This document shows positions 1 through 7,833 of a stretch of 14,029 bases of DNA, piece after piece. A program made the position numbers and the translations under genes. The DNA comes from Bacteroidetes bacterium UBA7692. GTDB taxonomy: Bacteria > Bacteroidota > Bacteroidia > Chitinophagales > LD1. How positions within the stretch are numbered: position 1 is the first letter of the stretch; every line of letters begins with the position of its first letter. The notes under the pieces are model-generated. The model searched no databases. It worked only from the letters and a program-made list of their open reading frames with translations, and was not told the DNA's origin. The stretch lies in assembly GCA_002482725.1 (NCBI GenBank), contig DLGO01000148.1, positions 1-14,029 on the forward strand. Direction: 5' to 3'.

Positions 1-123
1 TGTTTTTTACACCATTTTGCAATTGTTAAAACCTGCGGTACCCAATTGCGGTATTTCCGTCGGTATTTTATTCCTATGCTATTGATGCTGTTCGCCATGT
101 TGCGCAGCGCATGTCGAACTTCA

Positions 124-146
124 GATAAAAAAGGTTCTCTGAACCT
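124..146 (-). terminator. Candidate intrinsic terminator, minus strand
   Basis: Read on the minus strand, AGGTTC-AGA-GAACCT (6-bp stem, 3-nt loop) is followed directly by six T residues. That is the layout of a Rho-independent terminator, although the stem is short. It would stop transcription coming from the right, yet no intact minus-strand gene ends just upstream. It may serve a decayed gene in 190-345 or an unannotated transcript. Confidence 0.35.
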
Positions 147-539
147 GTTTCTCCCGCCCTGTTTGGTGTCCCACCAAACAGAATGAATTAAAAATTCATG
201 TTTGTATTCCGGCAGCTAAAATCAATGTCTTTAGTAATCAGATAATAATCCATGATGCAAAGAACGCTCTGCTGTTTTCAGCCAAATCATAATAATCAGC
301 TTCAATCAACGGTACTAATATAAATCCGACCCTGCTCCGACTCTAGCAGAAAAGGCGGCAAAATGTATCAGAGCATTTAACCTGCTGATTTACAACTACC
401 ATGCAGGGCAATTAAAAATCGTTAATGCCTCTTTTTTCAACTATCAATAGGTGGTAAGGATTTTTACCACTAACGACAAACCCCAGCCTTAATTTTGCGC
501 TAGAGGTGTTTGATAATATGCTTGCGCCGAACTATGTAC

Positions 540-590
540 GGGTAACCTTTACGGTTACCCTCTTCAGGCAGGGGTAAACCCTGCACCTGA
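540..590 (+). repeat. Hairpin-rich ~50-bp direct repeat, copy 1
   Basis: This segment matches 1975-2024 at 43 of 50 positions in the same orientation, by manual alignment. It contains a perfect 8-bp stem GGGTAACC/GGTTACCC with a 5-nt loop (540-560), then a second stem GCAGGG/CCCTGC (569-585). It lies upstream of the candidate promoter of the following gene, so it is unlikely to be part of that gene's mRNA leader. A dispersed intergenic repeat is the simplest reading. Confidence 0.6.
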
Positions 591-646
591 AAACTCTGAA
601 TCTGATTCAGCCCAAATACAAACATCTTAATTTCTCTATTCCACCA

Positions 647-677
647 TTTTGACGGGCATATAAAAATACTACCTTGC
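647..677 (+). promoter_or_regulatory. Candidate Bacteroidota promoter for the serine hydrolase
   Basis: TTTTG at 647-651 and TACCTTGC at 670-677 are separated by 18 bp. They resemble the -33 (TTTG) and -7 (TAnnTTTG) elements, with one T missing from the -7 box. Transcription would begin near 683, leaving about 20 nt before the ATG at 705. This argues for that ATG over the upstream TTG at 690. Confidence 0.4.
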
Positions 678-704
678 CTGTACAATTGATTGAATCTTAG
701 TAAA

Positions 705-1940
705 ATGACAATAGGAGTTTTTAGCCGTGTAATGCTGTTGGGGTTTGTGCTGCTTGCGTCACATTCCTTATTCGCACAGCGCGCAGCAGACTCATTAACG
801 ATGGAACTGGAGCAGGTATGGCAACAAGCTCATTTCAACGGATTTTCTGTGGCTGTGGTCAACGAAAAGGGTATGCTGTATCAAAAAGGTTTTGGCGTGG
901 CTGATATAGCCTCACAGAAAAAGTATACGCAAAAAACCATCCAGCCCATAGCCTCCGTTTCTAAAACATTGGTAGGCGTTGCGCTTATGAAGGCGCAGGA
1001 ACTCGGCATGCTGAAGCTGGACGATCCCATAAACAAATACCTGCCATTCACGGTGGCTAATCCTTACTTCCCTGATGCGCCCATTAGCATCAGGCACCTG
1101 GCAAACCATACCTCGTCCATTGCGGATAACCAATACTACCTCACCAAAAACTATTACCTGACACCCGGGCAGGAAACAAAAGGAATGAGCATGGTTTTTG
1201 ACGATACGCAGGTGTTTAATCCATACGATTCATTGGTGTCCCTGGAAGCATTTTTGCGCAACACGCTCGCTGCCAATGGCAAGTGGAATACTAAAGACGG
1301 ATTTCTGCAGCACAAGCCCGGAGCGCTATACGAGTACTCCAATACTGCCACATCCCTAGCTGCATATATCGTACAGCGTGCCAGTGGCATGGATTTTAGT
1401 GACTTCACGCACAAGCATATCCTTGCACCTCTTGGCATGAAAGCCTCCGGCTGGCACTTCGGTGAGGTCAGGCTTTCAAATCATTCTACACTCTACGAAA
1501 ATCCGAAAGCTCCCTTGCCGTTCTACACTACAGCCTCTTATCCCGATGGTGGATTTATCACTTCTGCGCATGACCTGGCTTTATTTCTCACAGAGCTTAT
1601 AAAGGGGTACAATGGAAAAGCAAAGCTGCTATCGAAACAGGGCTACGAAGAACTCTTCAGGCCACAGCTTTCAGGCAATAATTTTACAAACAGGAACGAC
1701 AGTAATCCATACAGCGAATCCTACAACGTTAGTATTTTCATGGGCTTCGGCTACACAGGCTACATAGGCCATACCGGAGGCGACCCTGGTGTGGTATCCA
1801 TTATGTTCTTCAATCCCGAAACAAACATTGGCCGGCTCCTTATCCTCAACACTTCTATTTCCGATAAGGCAGGCAACGATGCTTTCTACAAAATATGGGA
1901 TTTAATGGATAAGTATAGTAATGGGTTGGTGAAGAAATAA
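705..1940 (+). CDS. Exported serine beta-lactamase/PBP-like hydrolase
   Basis: This is a serine hydrolase of the beta-lactamase class C / penicillin-binding fold (Pfam Beta-lactamase), 411 residues. Numbered from the ATG at 705, the three active-site motifs are present: SVSK at about 84-87 (nucleophile Ser84, general base Lys87), YSN at about 211-213, and HTG at about 356-358 in place of KTG. HTG is common in the esterase and D-peptidase members of this family. A hydrophobic N-terminus ending in SLFAQ reads as a signal peptide, so the protein acts in the periplasm or envelope. A TTG five codons upstream (690) would keep the frame open, but the ATG fits the candidate promoter better. The gene stands alone between two copies of a hairpin repeat. 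True beta-lactamase activity is not implied: peptidase or esterase roles are equally likely, and the substrate is unknown. Confidence 0.9.
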   Translation: MTIGVFSRVMLLGFVLLASHSLFAQRAADSLTMELEQVWQQAHFNGFSVAVVNEKGMLYQKGFGVADIASQKKYTQKTIQPIASVSKTLVGVALMKAQELGMLKLDDPINKYLPFTVANPYFPDAPISIRHLANHTSSIADNQYYLTKNYYLTPGQETKGMSMVFDDTQVFNPYDSLVSLEAFLRNTLAANGKWNTKDGFLQHKPGALYEYSNTATSLAAYIVQRASGMDFSDFTHKHILAPLGMKASGWHFGEVRLSNHSTLYENPKAPLPFYTTASYPDGGFITSAHDLALFLTELIKGYNGKAKLLSKQGYEELFRPQLSGNNFTNRNDSNPYSESYNVSIFMGFGYTGYIGHTGGDPGVVSIMFFNPETNIGRLLILNTSISDKAGNDAFYKIWDLMDKYSNGLVKK

Positions 1941-1974
1941 TAAGGCAGTACATATCTAGGCTAAAACTAGGCAT

Positions 1975-2025
1975 GGGTAACCTTTGCGGTTACCCTCTCC
2001 CGGCAGAGGTAAACCCTATACCTAA
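1975..2025 (+). repeat. Hairpin-rich ~50-bp direct repeat, copy 2
   Basis: Second copy of the 540-590 repeat, beginning 35 bp after the serine hydrolase stop codon. The first stem, GGGTAACC/GGTTACCC, is conserved perfectly and only its loop changes. The second stem is degraded (GAGG against CCCT). Conservation of the first hairpin in both copies suggests that the fold matters. Here it could also act as a 3'-end structure for the preceding gene. Confidence 0.6.
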
Positions 2026-2076
2026 ATACCTTCTATCGTCCTAAAAACTCAAAATCCCGTTCATTTATTTTTCGCT

Positions 2077-2511
2077 TCACCTGCGCTTATGGTAATCAGA
2101 TATACATGCTTCCTGGTACTCCCACTTGTTCTGCGTTTCGCCTGTTTCCAAAAAGGCAATTACATCCTTACACACTATATCCTTTGGTATATCTATTGCT
2201 ACTAAGTTAGGCAAATTGCTCAATTCCGAACTACAGCACATTTGTTCAAGCTTTTCGCGCACCAGAGAAACTTAAGTCGCATCACTAAACAAAATCTGTA
2301 TGACGCTATGCCCGGATTATTTAATCAATGACTTCGCGTAAATCAAGCCATCATGCTCCTCAATAGATATATTGTCACCTACTGCAAAGCCTTTCACATA
2401 GAATGGAATATTGTCTATTATCAAATTGCCATTATCATTGCTAACCCATATTCCTTCATACGATTCATCATCAAAAGCTGCGTGTCTGAAATGAACTTTG
2501 ATATGTGACAT
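2077..2511 (-). pseudogene. DUF4265-like gene with two in-frame stop codons
   Basis: One reading frame spans 145 codons but is interrupted by TAA at 2317-2319 and TAA at 2272-2274, with no frameshift. The first 64 residues (beginning MSHIKVHFRHAAFDDESYEG, with IDNIPFYVKGFAVGD around 32-46) match my memory of the DUF4265 family. Read across the first stop, the frame continues SGHSVIQILFSDAT, which holds the family's SGHS motif. After the second stop it continues VSLVREKLEQM, then SNLPNLVAIDIPKD, and ends in the TGA at 2077. Total length is close to a normal family member. The simplest reading is a recent pseudogene. A 64-aa product from 2511 to 2317 could still be made but would lack the second half. 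The function of the family is unclear to me. Confidence 0.7.
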
Positions 2512-2530
2512 TAGGTTAAAATAATTTATC

Positions 2531-2561
2531 TAAACATAAGTGTTTATTGGGTAAAATAAAG
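2531..2561 (-). promoter_or_regulatory. Candidate promoter of the DUF4265-like gene
   Basis: On the minus strand CTTTA (2561-2557) and TATGTTTA (2538-2531) are separated by 18 bp. This approximates the Bacteroidota TTTG / TAnnTTTG pair, each with one mismatch. The ATG at 2511 lies about 20 nt downstream of the -7 box. If real, the broken gene could still be transcribed. Confidence 0.3.
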
Positions 2562-2615
2562 ATACTACAATAGACCTCTGAATCAAATATCAACCTGGTA
2601 ACGTAACTTTAGAAA

Positions 2616-3512
2616 CTACCCCAAATGCCCTCCAATAAACCTCCCCACCTTTCTATTCGCCCTGCTGGCCTCTGATAGCGCCCTGAAGAAGGCATTGAAG
2701 ACATGGAACATCTTTGGATAAACCTCCAGTTCTACCTCCACGCCGTCGGACTTGGCACGGGCAGCCAGGCTGCGGGAGTCATCCAGCAGCATCTCTTCTG
2801 AGCCTACCTGTATCAGGATAGGAGGGAAACCCGCCATACTGTGGAATATAGGCGAAGCATAAGGCGATAAAGGATCTGCATCGCCCAGGTAGGCCTTCGC
2901 CCATATAGGGAAAGCCTCCAGTATCAGCATGCAGTCTATATCTTTATTGGTCTGGTAGCTGGGACCCGACATGCTCAGGTCTCCCCATGGCGAAAAGCCC
3001 ACCGCACAGGCCGGCATTTCTATGTGGTTGTCGCGCAGGTAGGCAAGTGTGCCAAAGGTCACTCCACCACCCGCAGAGTCGCCTGCTATGGCTATATGCT
3101 TTGCTTTGTAGTCGTTCTTCAGCAGCCATTGGTACACCGCCGCACCATCGTGTATGGCAGCAGGGTATTTATCTTCCGGTGCCAGGCGATAGTTTACCGA
3201 TAGCACCGTAGTGCCGCTTACCCTGGCCAGTTGCGAGCTGAGTGCCCTGTGCGTATTGGTAGAGCCTACCGCATACCCGCCACCGTGGAAGTAAAGCAAT
3301 ATTTTATCTGGCGCGCTGTTCGGCGCCTTTATAAATTCGGCAGATATGCCATTGATGTCTACAGTAGTGTAAGTGAATCCGCCAAATGGCTTGTTCAGCT
3401 TGCCCACGCCACGCTCAAATGCCCTGCGGGCGCGTGGCAGGTTGTCGTACCTGGCCTTGGCCTTCAGCTTATACAGGAAGCGTTTTACAAAATAAAGCCT
3501 TATGCCAAACAT
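2616..3512 (-). CDS. HSL-family alpha/beta hydrolase (esterase)
   Basis: A 298-residue alpha/beta-hydrolase of the hormone-sensitive-lipase-like group (Pfam Abhydrolase_3). It has the oxyanion-hole motif HGGG at 76-79, the nucleophile elbow GDSAGG at 144-149 (Ser146), an acidic residue in the LLDDS segment (probably Asp244 or 245) and His270 in FHVF. These form the expected Ser-Asp-His triad for hydrolysis of short-chain esters. There is no clear signal peptide, and the basic N-terminus suggests a cytoplasmic or membrane-associated protein. It starts 10 nt after the secA stop codon on the same strand, so it is probably cotranscribed with secA, although no functional link to secretion is evident. 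The natural substrate cannot be told from sequence. Confidence 0.9.
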   Translation of the reverse strand: MFGIRLYFVKRFLYKLKAKARYDNLPRARRAFERGVGKLNKPFGGFTYTTVDINGISAEFIKAPNSAPDKILLYFHGGGYAVGSTNTHRALSSQLARVSGTTVLSVNYRLAPEDKYPAAIHDGAAVYQWLLKNDYKAKHIAIAGDSAGGGVTFGTLAYLRDNHIEMPACAVGFSPWGDLSMSGPSYQTNKDIDCMLILEAFPIWAKAYLGDADPLSPYASPIFHSMAGFPPILIQVGSEEMLLDDSRSLAARAKSDGVEVELEVYPKMFHVFNAFFRALSEASRANRKVGRFIGGHLG

Positions 3513-3522
3513 GCGCTACGGT

Positions 3523-6500
3523 TTACTCCTCGTCCCTGCCGTGGCAGTTCTTGAATTTTTTACCGCTACCGCAGAAGCAAGGGTCGTTCCTGCCTATTTT
3601 CGGACCCTGACGTACTATCGGGTCCAGTTTTGGCGGTGGTGCCTGCTGTTGTTGTTGCTGTTGGGCTTGCTGTTGTTGCTCGCCTGTACCTACTTCCTCC
3701 AATTGTCCGCGGCCCTCAGATATTTTCTTTGCGTACGGGTCCGGCTTTTGTACCGGTGCTTGTGCTACCTGCTCTTCTCCATTATTGCCGATGGCTATAC
3801 CACCTTTCAACAGAAATGCCGATATCTCTTTGTTCACCTCGCTTATCATGCTTTGGAACAGCTTGAATGACTCTATCTTGTAAATTACAAGTGGGTCTTT
3901 CTGCTCATAACTGGCATTCTGCACTTCCGTTTTCAGGTCGTCCATGGCACGCAGATGCGTTTTCCATGCCTCATCTATCAACGTCAGTGTTATCGATTTT
4001 TCAAACGAAGTCTGTATCTCTTTTCCTTCTGTAGCCAATGCATTTTTCAGGTCCGTTAGCACCTGTATGCCATGTATGCCATCGGTATACGGTATGGCTA
4101 CATTTTTTATTTTCTCACCATGCTGGTTAAAGATGCCCTGTAGCACAGGCAATGCATCCTTGCGCATTTCATTCATTTTTTGCTCGTAGGCACTCTTCAC
4201 CTCGTTGAACAAAATATCAGTAGTGTCCTCCGCTTTTTGCTTGAATAGCTGCTCCGATGTTATAGCTGTATCTATAGAGAAGTAGCGTATCACATCCAGC
4301 TTAAAGTTGTCGAAGTCGCGTCCTTGCTGCCCGTTGGCTACTATCTCCGAGCTCAGGTCTTCAAATGAGTTCAGTATATCCAGCGACAGCCTTTCGCCAT
4401 ATAGTGCGTGGCGGCGGCGGGTGTATATCACCTCGCGCTGGCGGTTCACGACGTCATCGTACTCCAGCAATCGCTTACGTATGCCAAAGTTGTTTTCTTC
4501 CACTTTTTTCTGCGCGCGCTCTATAGAGTTGGTTATCATAGAGTGTTGCAATACCTCACCCTCTTTGTAGCCCATCCTGTCCATTAGCTTCGATATCCTT
4601 TCGCTGCCAAACAAGCGCATCAGGTCATCTTCCAGCGACATAAAGAACTGTGAAGTTCCCGGGTCACCCTGCCTTCCTGCACGTCCGCGTAGCTGTCTGT
4701 CTACACGGCGGGAGTCGTGGCGCTCAGAACCGATAATGGCCAGACCGCCCGCTGCTTTCACCGCATCTTTCAGCTTTATATCCGTGCCCCTGCCCGCCAT
4801 GTTCGTGGCTATAGTACAAGTGCCTGGTGTACCCGCTTCGGCTACTATTTCTGCCTCGCGCTGGTGCTGCTTGGCGTTTAGTACGTTGTGTTTTACTTTC
4901 CGCACAGTAAGCAATCGCGATAGCAACTCGCTCACCTCTACGTTGGTCGTACCAACCAGTACAGACCTTCCTGCACCTGTCAGTGCTTGTATCTCGTCTA
5001 TTATCGCATTGTACTTTTCGCGCTTGGTTTTGTACACCAAATCTTGTTTGTCATCGCGCGATATCGGCCTGTTGGTAGGTATCGGCGACACCTCCAGTTT
5101 GTATATATCCCAAAACTCACCTGCTTCTGTTTCCGCAGTACCCGTCATACCACATAGCTTGTGGAACATACGGAAGTAGTTCTGCAATGTAACTGTTGCC
5201 AGGGTTTGCGAAGCAGCTTCCACTTTCACATTTTCCTTAGCTTCTATCGCCTGGTGCAAGCCATCGCTATAGCGGCGTCCGTCCAATACACGGCCTGTGT
5301 TCTCATCCACTATTTTTACTTTGCCATCTACTACCAGGTAATCTATGTCGCGCTCAAAAAGTGTGTAGGCTTTCAGTAGCTGGTTCACCGAGTGTATGCG
5401 CTCGCTCTTTATAGCAAACTCCTGCATCAGGGCGTCTTTGCGCGTCAGTTTTTCTTCTGCGCTTAGTCCCGATTTTTCTATGTCTGCTATTTGCGCACCT
5501 ACATCAGGTATCACAAAGAAGTTAGGATCTTCGCCCGAACCTGTGATCAGCTCTATCCCTTTTTCTGTAAGGTCTACCGAGTTGTTTTTCTCATCTATAA
5601 AGAAGTACAACTCCTTGTCCACCTCAGGCATATTTTTCTGCTGCTCCTGCAGGTAGTGGTTCTCTGTGCTGCGCAACATTTGCTGCACACCTTCCTCGCT
5701 CTGGAATTTTACCAGGGCTGTGTTCTTAGGCAAGCCACGGTATGCGCGGAATACTGCCAAACCTGCTTCACCTTCCTTGTAGCCTGTCTTGCCATCTTTC
5801 ATCAGGCGTTTTGCATCTACTATAAACTGGCTCGTAACCCTGCGCTGCGCATCAAACAGTTTTGCTATGCGCGGCTTCAGGTCATAAAATTCCTTCTCGT
5901 CGCTACTTGCCACCTGACCCGAAATGATAAGCGGTGTACGCGCATCATCTATCAATACAGAGTCAACCTCATCCACCATGGCAAAGTGGTGGCGGCGCTG
6001 TACTTGCTCCTCCGGTGTGCGCACCATGTTGTCGCGCAGGTAGTCAAAGCCAAACTCATTGTTGGTACCATAAGTAATATCTGCCAGGTAGGCGTAGTGC
6101 CTTGCCTCGCTATGTGGTTGGTATTTGTCTATACAGTCAATGCGCAATCCAAGGAATTGGAATATCGGCGCATTCCACTCACTGTCACGTCGTGCCAGGT
6201 AGTCATTCACCGTTACTATATGCACACCTTCTCCGGCAAGTGCATTCAGGTATGCAGGCAGTGTAGCTACCAGGGTTTTACCCTCACCGGTTGCCATCTC
6301 CGCTATCTTGCCCTGATGCAGTACTATACCGCCTATCAGCTGTACATCGTAGTGTACCATGTCCCATTTCACAGTATTGCCTGCAGCATCCCACGATGTG
6401 TGGTAGCGCACGCTGCTGCCCAGTATCTCTACATTCGGGCGGAAGCCGGCTATCTCGCGGTCCAGGTCTGTGGCAGTAGCATCTACTGTATCCAGATTGG

Positions 6501-6873
6501 TAAAGCGGTACGCAGTTTCTTTTACCACAGCAAAAGCCTCCGGCAAAATATTCTCCAGTACTTCTTCTATGTGCTTGTTGCGTGTTTTGCGCAGTTCATC
6601 TACCTCGCGGTATATGGCATCTTTCTGGTGCAGGTCTGTTTCGTTCTCTGCCTGTTCGCGTAGTGAGCTTATTTTGGTATCTGTATCAGATAAGTGCTCC
6701 GCTATACGTGCCTTAAACTCCGCTGTTTTATGCCTCAGCTGGTCGTTGGATAGTGATTTTAATTTCTCGTATTCCTCGTTTATGCTATCTACTAATGGTT
6801 GAAGAAGCTTTAAATCACGGTCGTTTTTATTTCCGAAAAGTTTACCAAAGAATTTCTCTAAAAAGTTTGCCAT
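3523..6873 (-). CDS. secA: Preprotein translocase ATPase SecA
   Basis: SecA is the ATPase motor that pushes preproteins through the SecYEG channel at the inner membrane. This copy has 1,116 residues, longer than the ~900 of E. coli but typical for Bacteroidota. Visible landmarks are Walker A ATGEGKT at 194-200, ITYGTNNEFGFDYLRDNM around 266-283, Walker B DEVDSVLIDDARTPL at 301-315, a long preprotein-crosslinking region with lineage-specific insertions (about 320-560), the GMTGTAETEA segment, the helicase-type motifs NMAGRGTDIKL and QLRGRAGRQGD, and the C-terminal zinc-binding CFCGSGKKFKNCH (Cys1099, Cys1101, Cys1110, His1111). A glutamine-rich linker, then prolines, precedes the zinc motif. 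The gene is complete and essential, and it is a good chromosomal anchor for the region. The alpha/beta hydrolase gene follows after 10 nt. Confidence 0.98.
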   Translation of the reverse strand: MANFLEKFFGKLFGNKNDRDLKLLQPLVDSINEEYEKLKSLSNDQLRHKTAEFKARIAEHLSDTDTKISSLREQAENETDLHQKDAIYREVDELRKTRNKHIEEVLENILPEAFAVVKETAYRFTNLDTVDATATDLDREIAGFRPNVEILGSSVRYHTSWDAAGNTVKWDMVHYDVQLIGGIVLHQGKIAEMATGEGKTLVATLPAYLNALAGEGVHIVTVNDYLARRDSEWNAPIFQFLGLRIDCIDKYQPHSEARHYAYLADITYGTNNEFGFDYLRDNMVRTPEEQVQRRHHFAMVDEVDSVLIDDARTPLIISGQVASSDEKEFYDLKPRIAKLFDAQRRVTSQFIVDAKRLMKDGKTGYKEGEAGLAVFRAYRGLPKNTALVKFQSEEGVQQMLRSTENHYLQEQQKNMPEVDKELYFFIDEKNNSVDLTEKGIELITGSGEDPNFFVIPDVGAQIADIEKSGLSAEEKLTRKDALMQEFAIKSERIHSVNQLLKAYTLFERDIDYLVVDGKVKIVDENTGRVLDGRRYSDGLHQAIEAKENVKVEAASQTLATVTLQNYFRMFHKLCGMTGTAETEAGEFWDIYKLEVSPIPTNRPISRDDKQDLVYKTKREKYNAIIDEIQALTGAGRSVLVGTTNVEVSELLSRLLTVRKVKHNVLNAKQHQREAEIVAEAGTPGTCTIATNMAGRGTDIKLKDAVKAAGGLAIIGSERHDSRRVDRQLRGRAGRQGDPGTSQFFMSLEDDLMRLFGSERISKLMDRMGYKEGEVLQHSMITNSIERAQKKVEENNFGIRKRLLEYDDVVNRQREVIYTRRRHALYGERLSLDILNSFEDLSSEIVANGQQGRDFDNFKLDVIRYFSIDTAITSEQLFKQKAEDTTDILFNEVKSAYEQKMNEMRKDALPVLQGIFNQHGEKIKNVAIPYTDGIHGIQVLTDLKNALATEGKEIQTSFEKSITLTLIDEAWKTHLRAMDDLKTEVQNASYEQKDPLVIYKIESFKLFQSMISEVNKEISAFLLKGGIAIGNNGEEQVAQAPVQKPDPYAKKISEGRGQLEEVGTGEQQQQAQQQQQQQAPPPKLDPIVRQGPKIGRNDPCFCGSGKKFKNCHGRDEE

Positions 6874-6933
6874 TGCTGTTATTATCTGTCTTTATTAGTC
6901 GGATTGCCTAATATGTTATTTTAAAAAGAGGCG

Positions 6934-6941
6934 TAAAGATA
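6934..6941 (-). promoter_or_regulatory. Possible -7 box upstream of secA
   Basis: TATCTTTA on the minus strand matches TAnnTTTG except for the last base. It lies about 60 nt before the secA ATG, in the 183-bp gap after the DUF4249 gene. No convincing -33 element is seen at the right distance, so this is weak. The gap contains no other recognised feature. Confidence 0.22.
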
Positions 6942-7056
6942 AAATAATTGAGGTATGCCCCATGGCAGTTTTGCGCTAAAAACCAGCCTGAATCCCCAAT
7001 TTTAAGGAATATTTAAGTGATAACTGTTCAAAAAGCAGTAATTACTTCCCGCTGCG

Positions 7057-7830
7057 CTATGGGAATATCAACTGTTTGGTGCTGGAGCGGTATGCGCTGA
7101 AGTATCCCATGCTACCACCCGAAATGTTAGATATCGGATTGGTAGGGGCAGCATTTTGCCCGCTGTTGGATTCTATGGAACTGAAATAATCGTAGGCACT
7201 TTTATCCAGGCTCTGTAGAAAAACATCTATAGTGTCACCTGTTTGGAAATCGCCCACGTCCATGCGCAGCGATTTAATCTTGCCATCTGTTAATTTGTCA
7301 TCGCTCAGGTGGTTGCCCGTGCGCCATTGTTTGTTTACAAAAACCATTGCTTTATAGTAATTAGGTGAACCCGCCGGGTCGCGGAAATCTATCATTAATC
7401 TGTCCTCGTCGCTGAAGCTGCTCTTTGCTGTATACACCGAGTCAATAGGCACGGGAGCATTTACAGCACATACCGATTCATAAGTTTTACCCTCAGTAGT
7501 TACTTTCAAGGTGTAGCTATTGCCAACCTGTGGTTGCCCTACACCAAGCGCAAAATAAATGCCGGTGCTATTGTCGCGTTGAAACGTATCCGTTTTGCCC
7601 AGGTTATCGGTTACCGTTACGGCATCTGCCACTACAGTTTTCAATAAGGTAGTATCCTTAAAATCAGTAGAGCGGGAAACAATTACATAAGCAGGCAAAA
7701 TATCGCCCACTACACCTTCTATTACCAGATTGCCTCCTTTATTTTTCAGATCTATATCTATAGGCTCTTCGCAGGAGCACAGCAACAGATATGTTGCCAT
7801 AAACAGTGCCAGTTTTATTTCAGTTCTCAT
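7057..7830 (-). CDS. DUF4249 lipoprotein, partner of the TonB receptor
   Basis: A 257-residue protein with a lipoprotein signal: a hydrophobic N-terminus ending in LLLCSC, with the lipobox cysteine at about residue 20, followed by acidic residues (EEPIDIDL). The C-terminal half contains the GSMGYFSAYRSS segment typical of DUF4249 proteins, which in Bacteroidota are regularly encoded next to TonB-dependent receptors. It is probably a surface or outer-membrane lipoprotein that helps the receptor capture its ligand. A GTG directly in front (7833) could extend it by one codon, but the ATG at 7830 is the natural start and lies 3 nt after the receptor stop codon, so the two are almost certainly cotranscribed. 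The ligand is unknown. A T-run about 30 nt after the stop follows only a weak stem. Confidence 0.85.
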   Translation of the reverse strand: MRTEIKLALFMATYLLLCSCEEPIDIDLKNKGGNLVIEGVVGDILPAYVIVSRSTDFKDTTLLKTVVADAVTVTDNLGKTDTFQRDNSTGIYFALGVGQPQVGNSYTLKVTTEGKTYESVCAVNAPVPIDSVYTAKSSFSDEDRLMIDFRDPAGSPNYYKAMVFVNKQWRTGNHLSDDKLTDGKIKSLRMDVGDFQTGDTIDVFLQSLDKSAYDYFSSIESNSGQNAAPTNPISNISGGSMGYFSAYRSSTKQLIFP

Positions 7831-7833
7831 CAC

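Larger units (their letters stand above)
1..646. other. Gene-poor left flank with clustered hairpins
   Basis: I recognise no gene here. The stretch holds several inverted repeats: AGGTTC/GAACCT at 132-146, a perfect 10-bp CTGTTTGGTG/CACCAAACAG with a 3-nt loop at 159-181, ATGAATT/AATTCAT at 183-199, and GTGGTAA/TTACCAC at 451-470. One copy of a two-copy repeat lies at 540-590. Short open stretches exist: plus frame 1 over 1-186, and minus strand 188-253 and 241-342. None matches a family I know, and all are interrupted or short. Closely spaced short hairpins of this kind suggest dispersed intergenic repeats or the tail of a decayed gene, but that is inference. Confidence 0.5.

Noticed and set aside
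1..186. Open plus-strand frame 1 as the 3' end of a gene entering from the left
   Set aside because: The translation (CFLHHFAIVKTCG...) is rich in Cys, Phe and Leu, resembles no family I know, and its end coincides with perfect DNA palindromes. It looks like a chance open frame.
2317..2511. A normal 64-residue small protein gene
   Set aside because: The same frame continues past the stop with family-like sequence to 2077, so it is better described as the 5' part of an interrupted DUF4265-like gene.
3640..3682. CAG/CAA-type repeat as a microsatellite
   Set aside because: It encodes the glutamine-rich linker before SecA's zinc motif and mixes CAA and CAG codons, so it is ordinary low-complexity coding sequence, though its length may vary between strains.
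5491..6663. 390-codon plus-strand open frame inside secA
   Set aside because: It lies wholly antisense to conserved SecA motifs, and its Cys/Tyr/Val-rich product has no domain-like pattern.
7020..7056. Terminator after the DUF4249 gene
   Set aside because: A T-run is present on the minus strand, but the only stem before it is 4 bp with a large loop, too weak to call.
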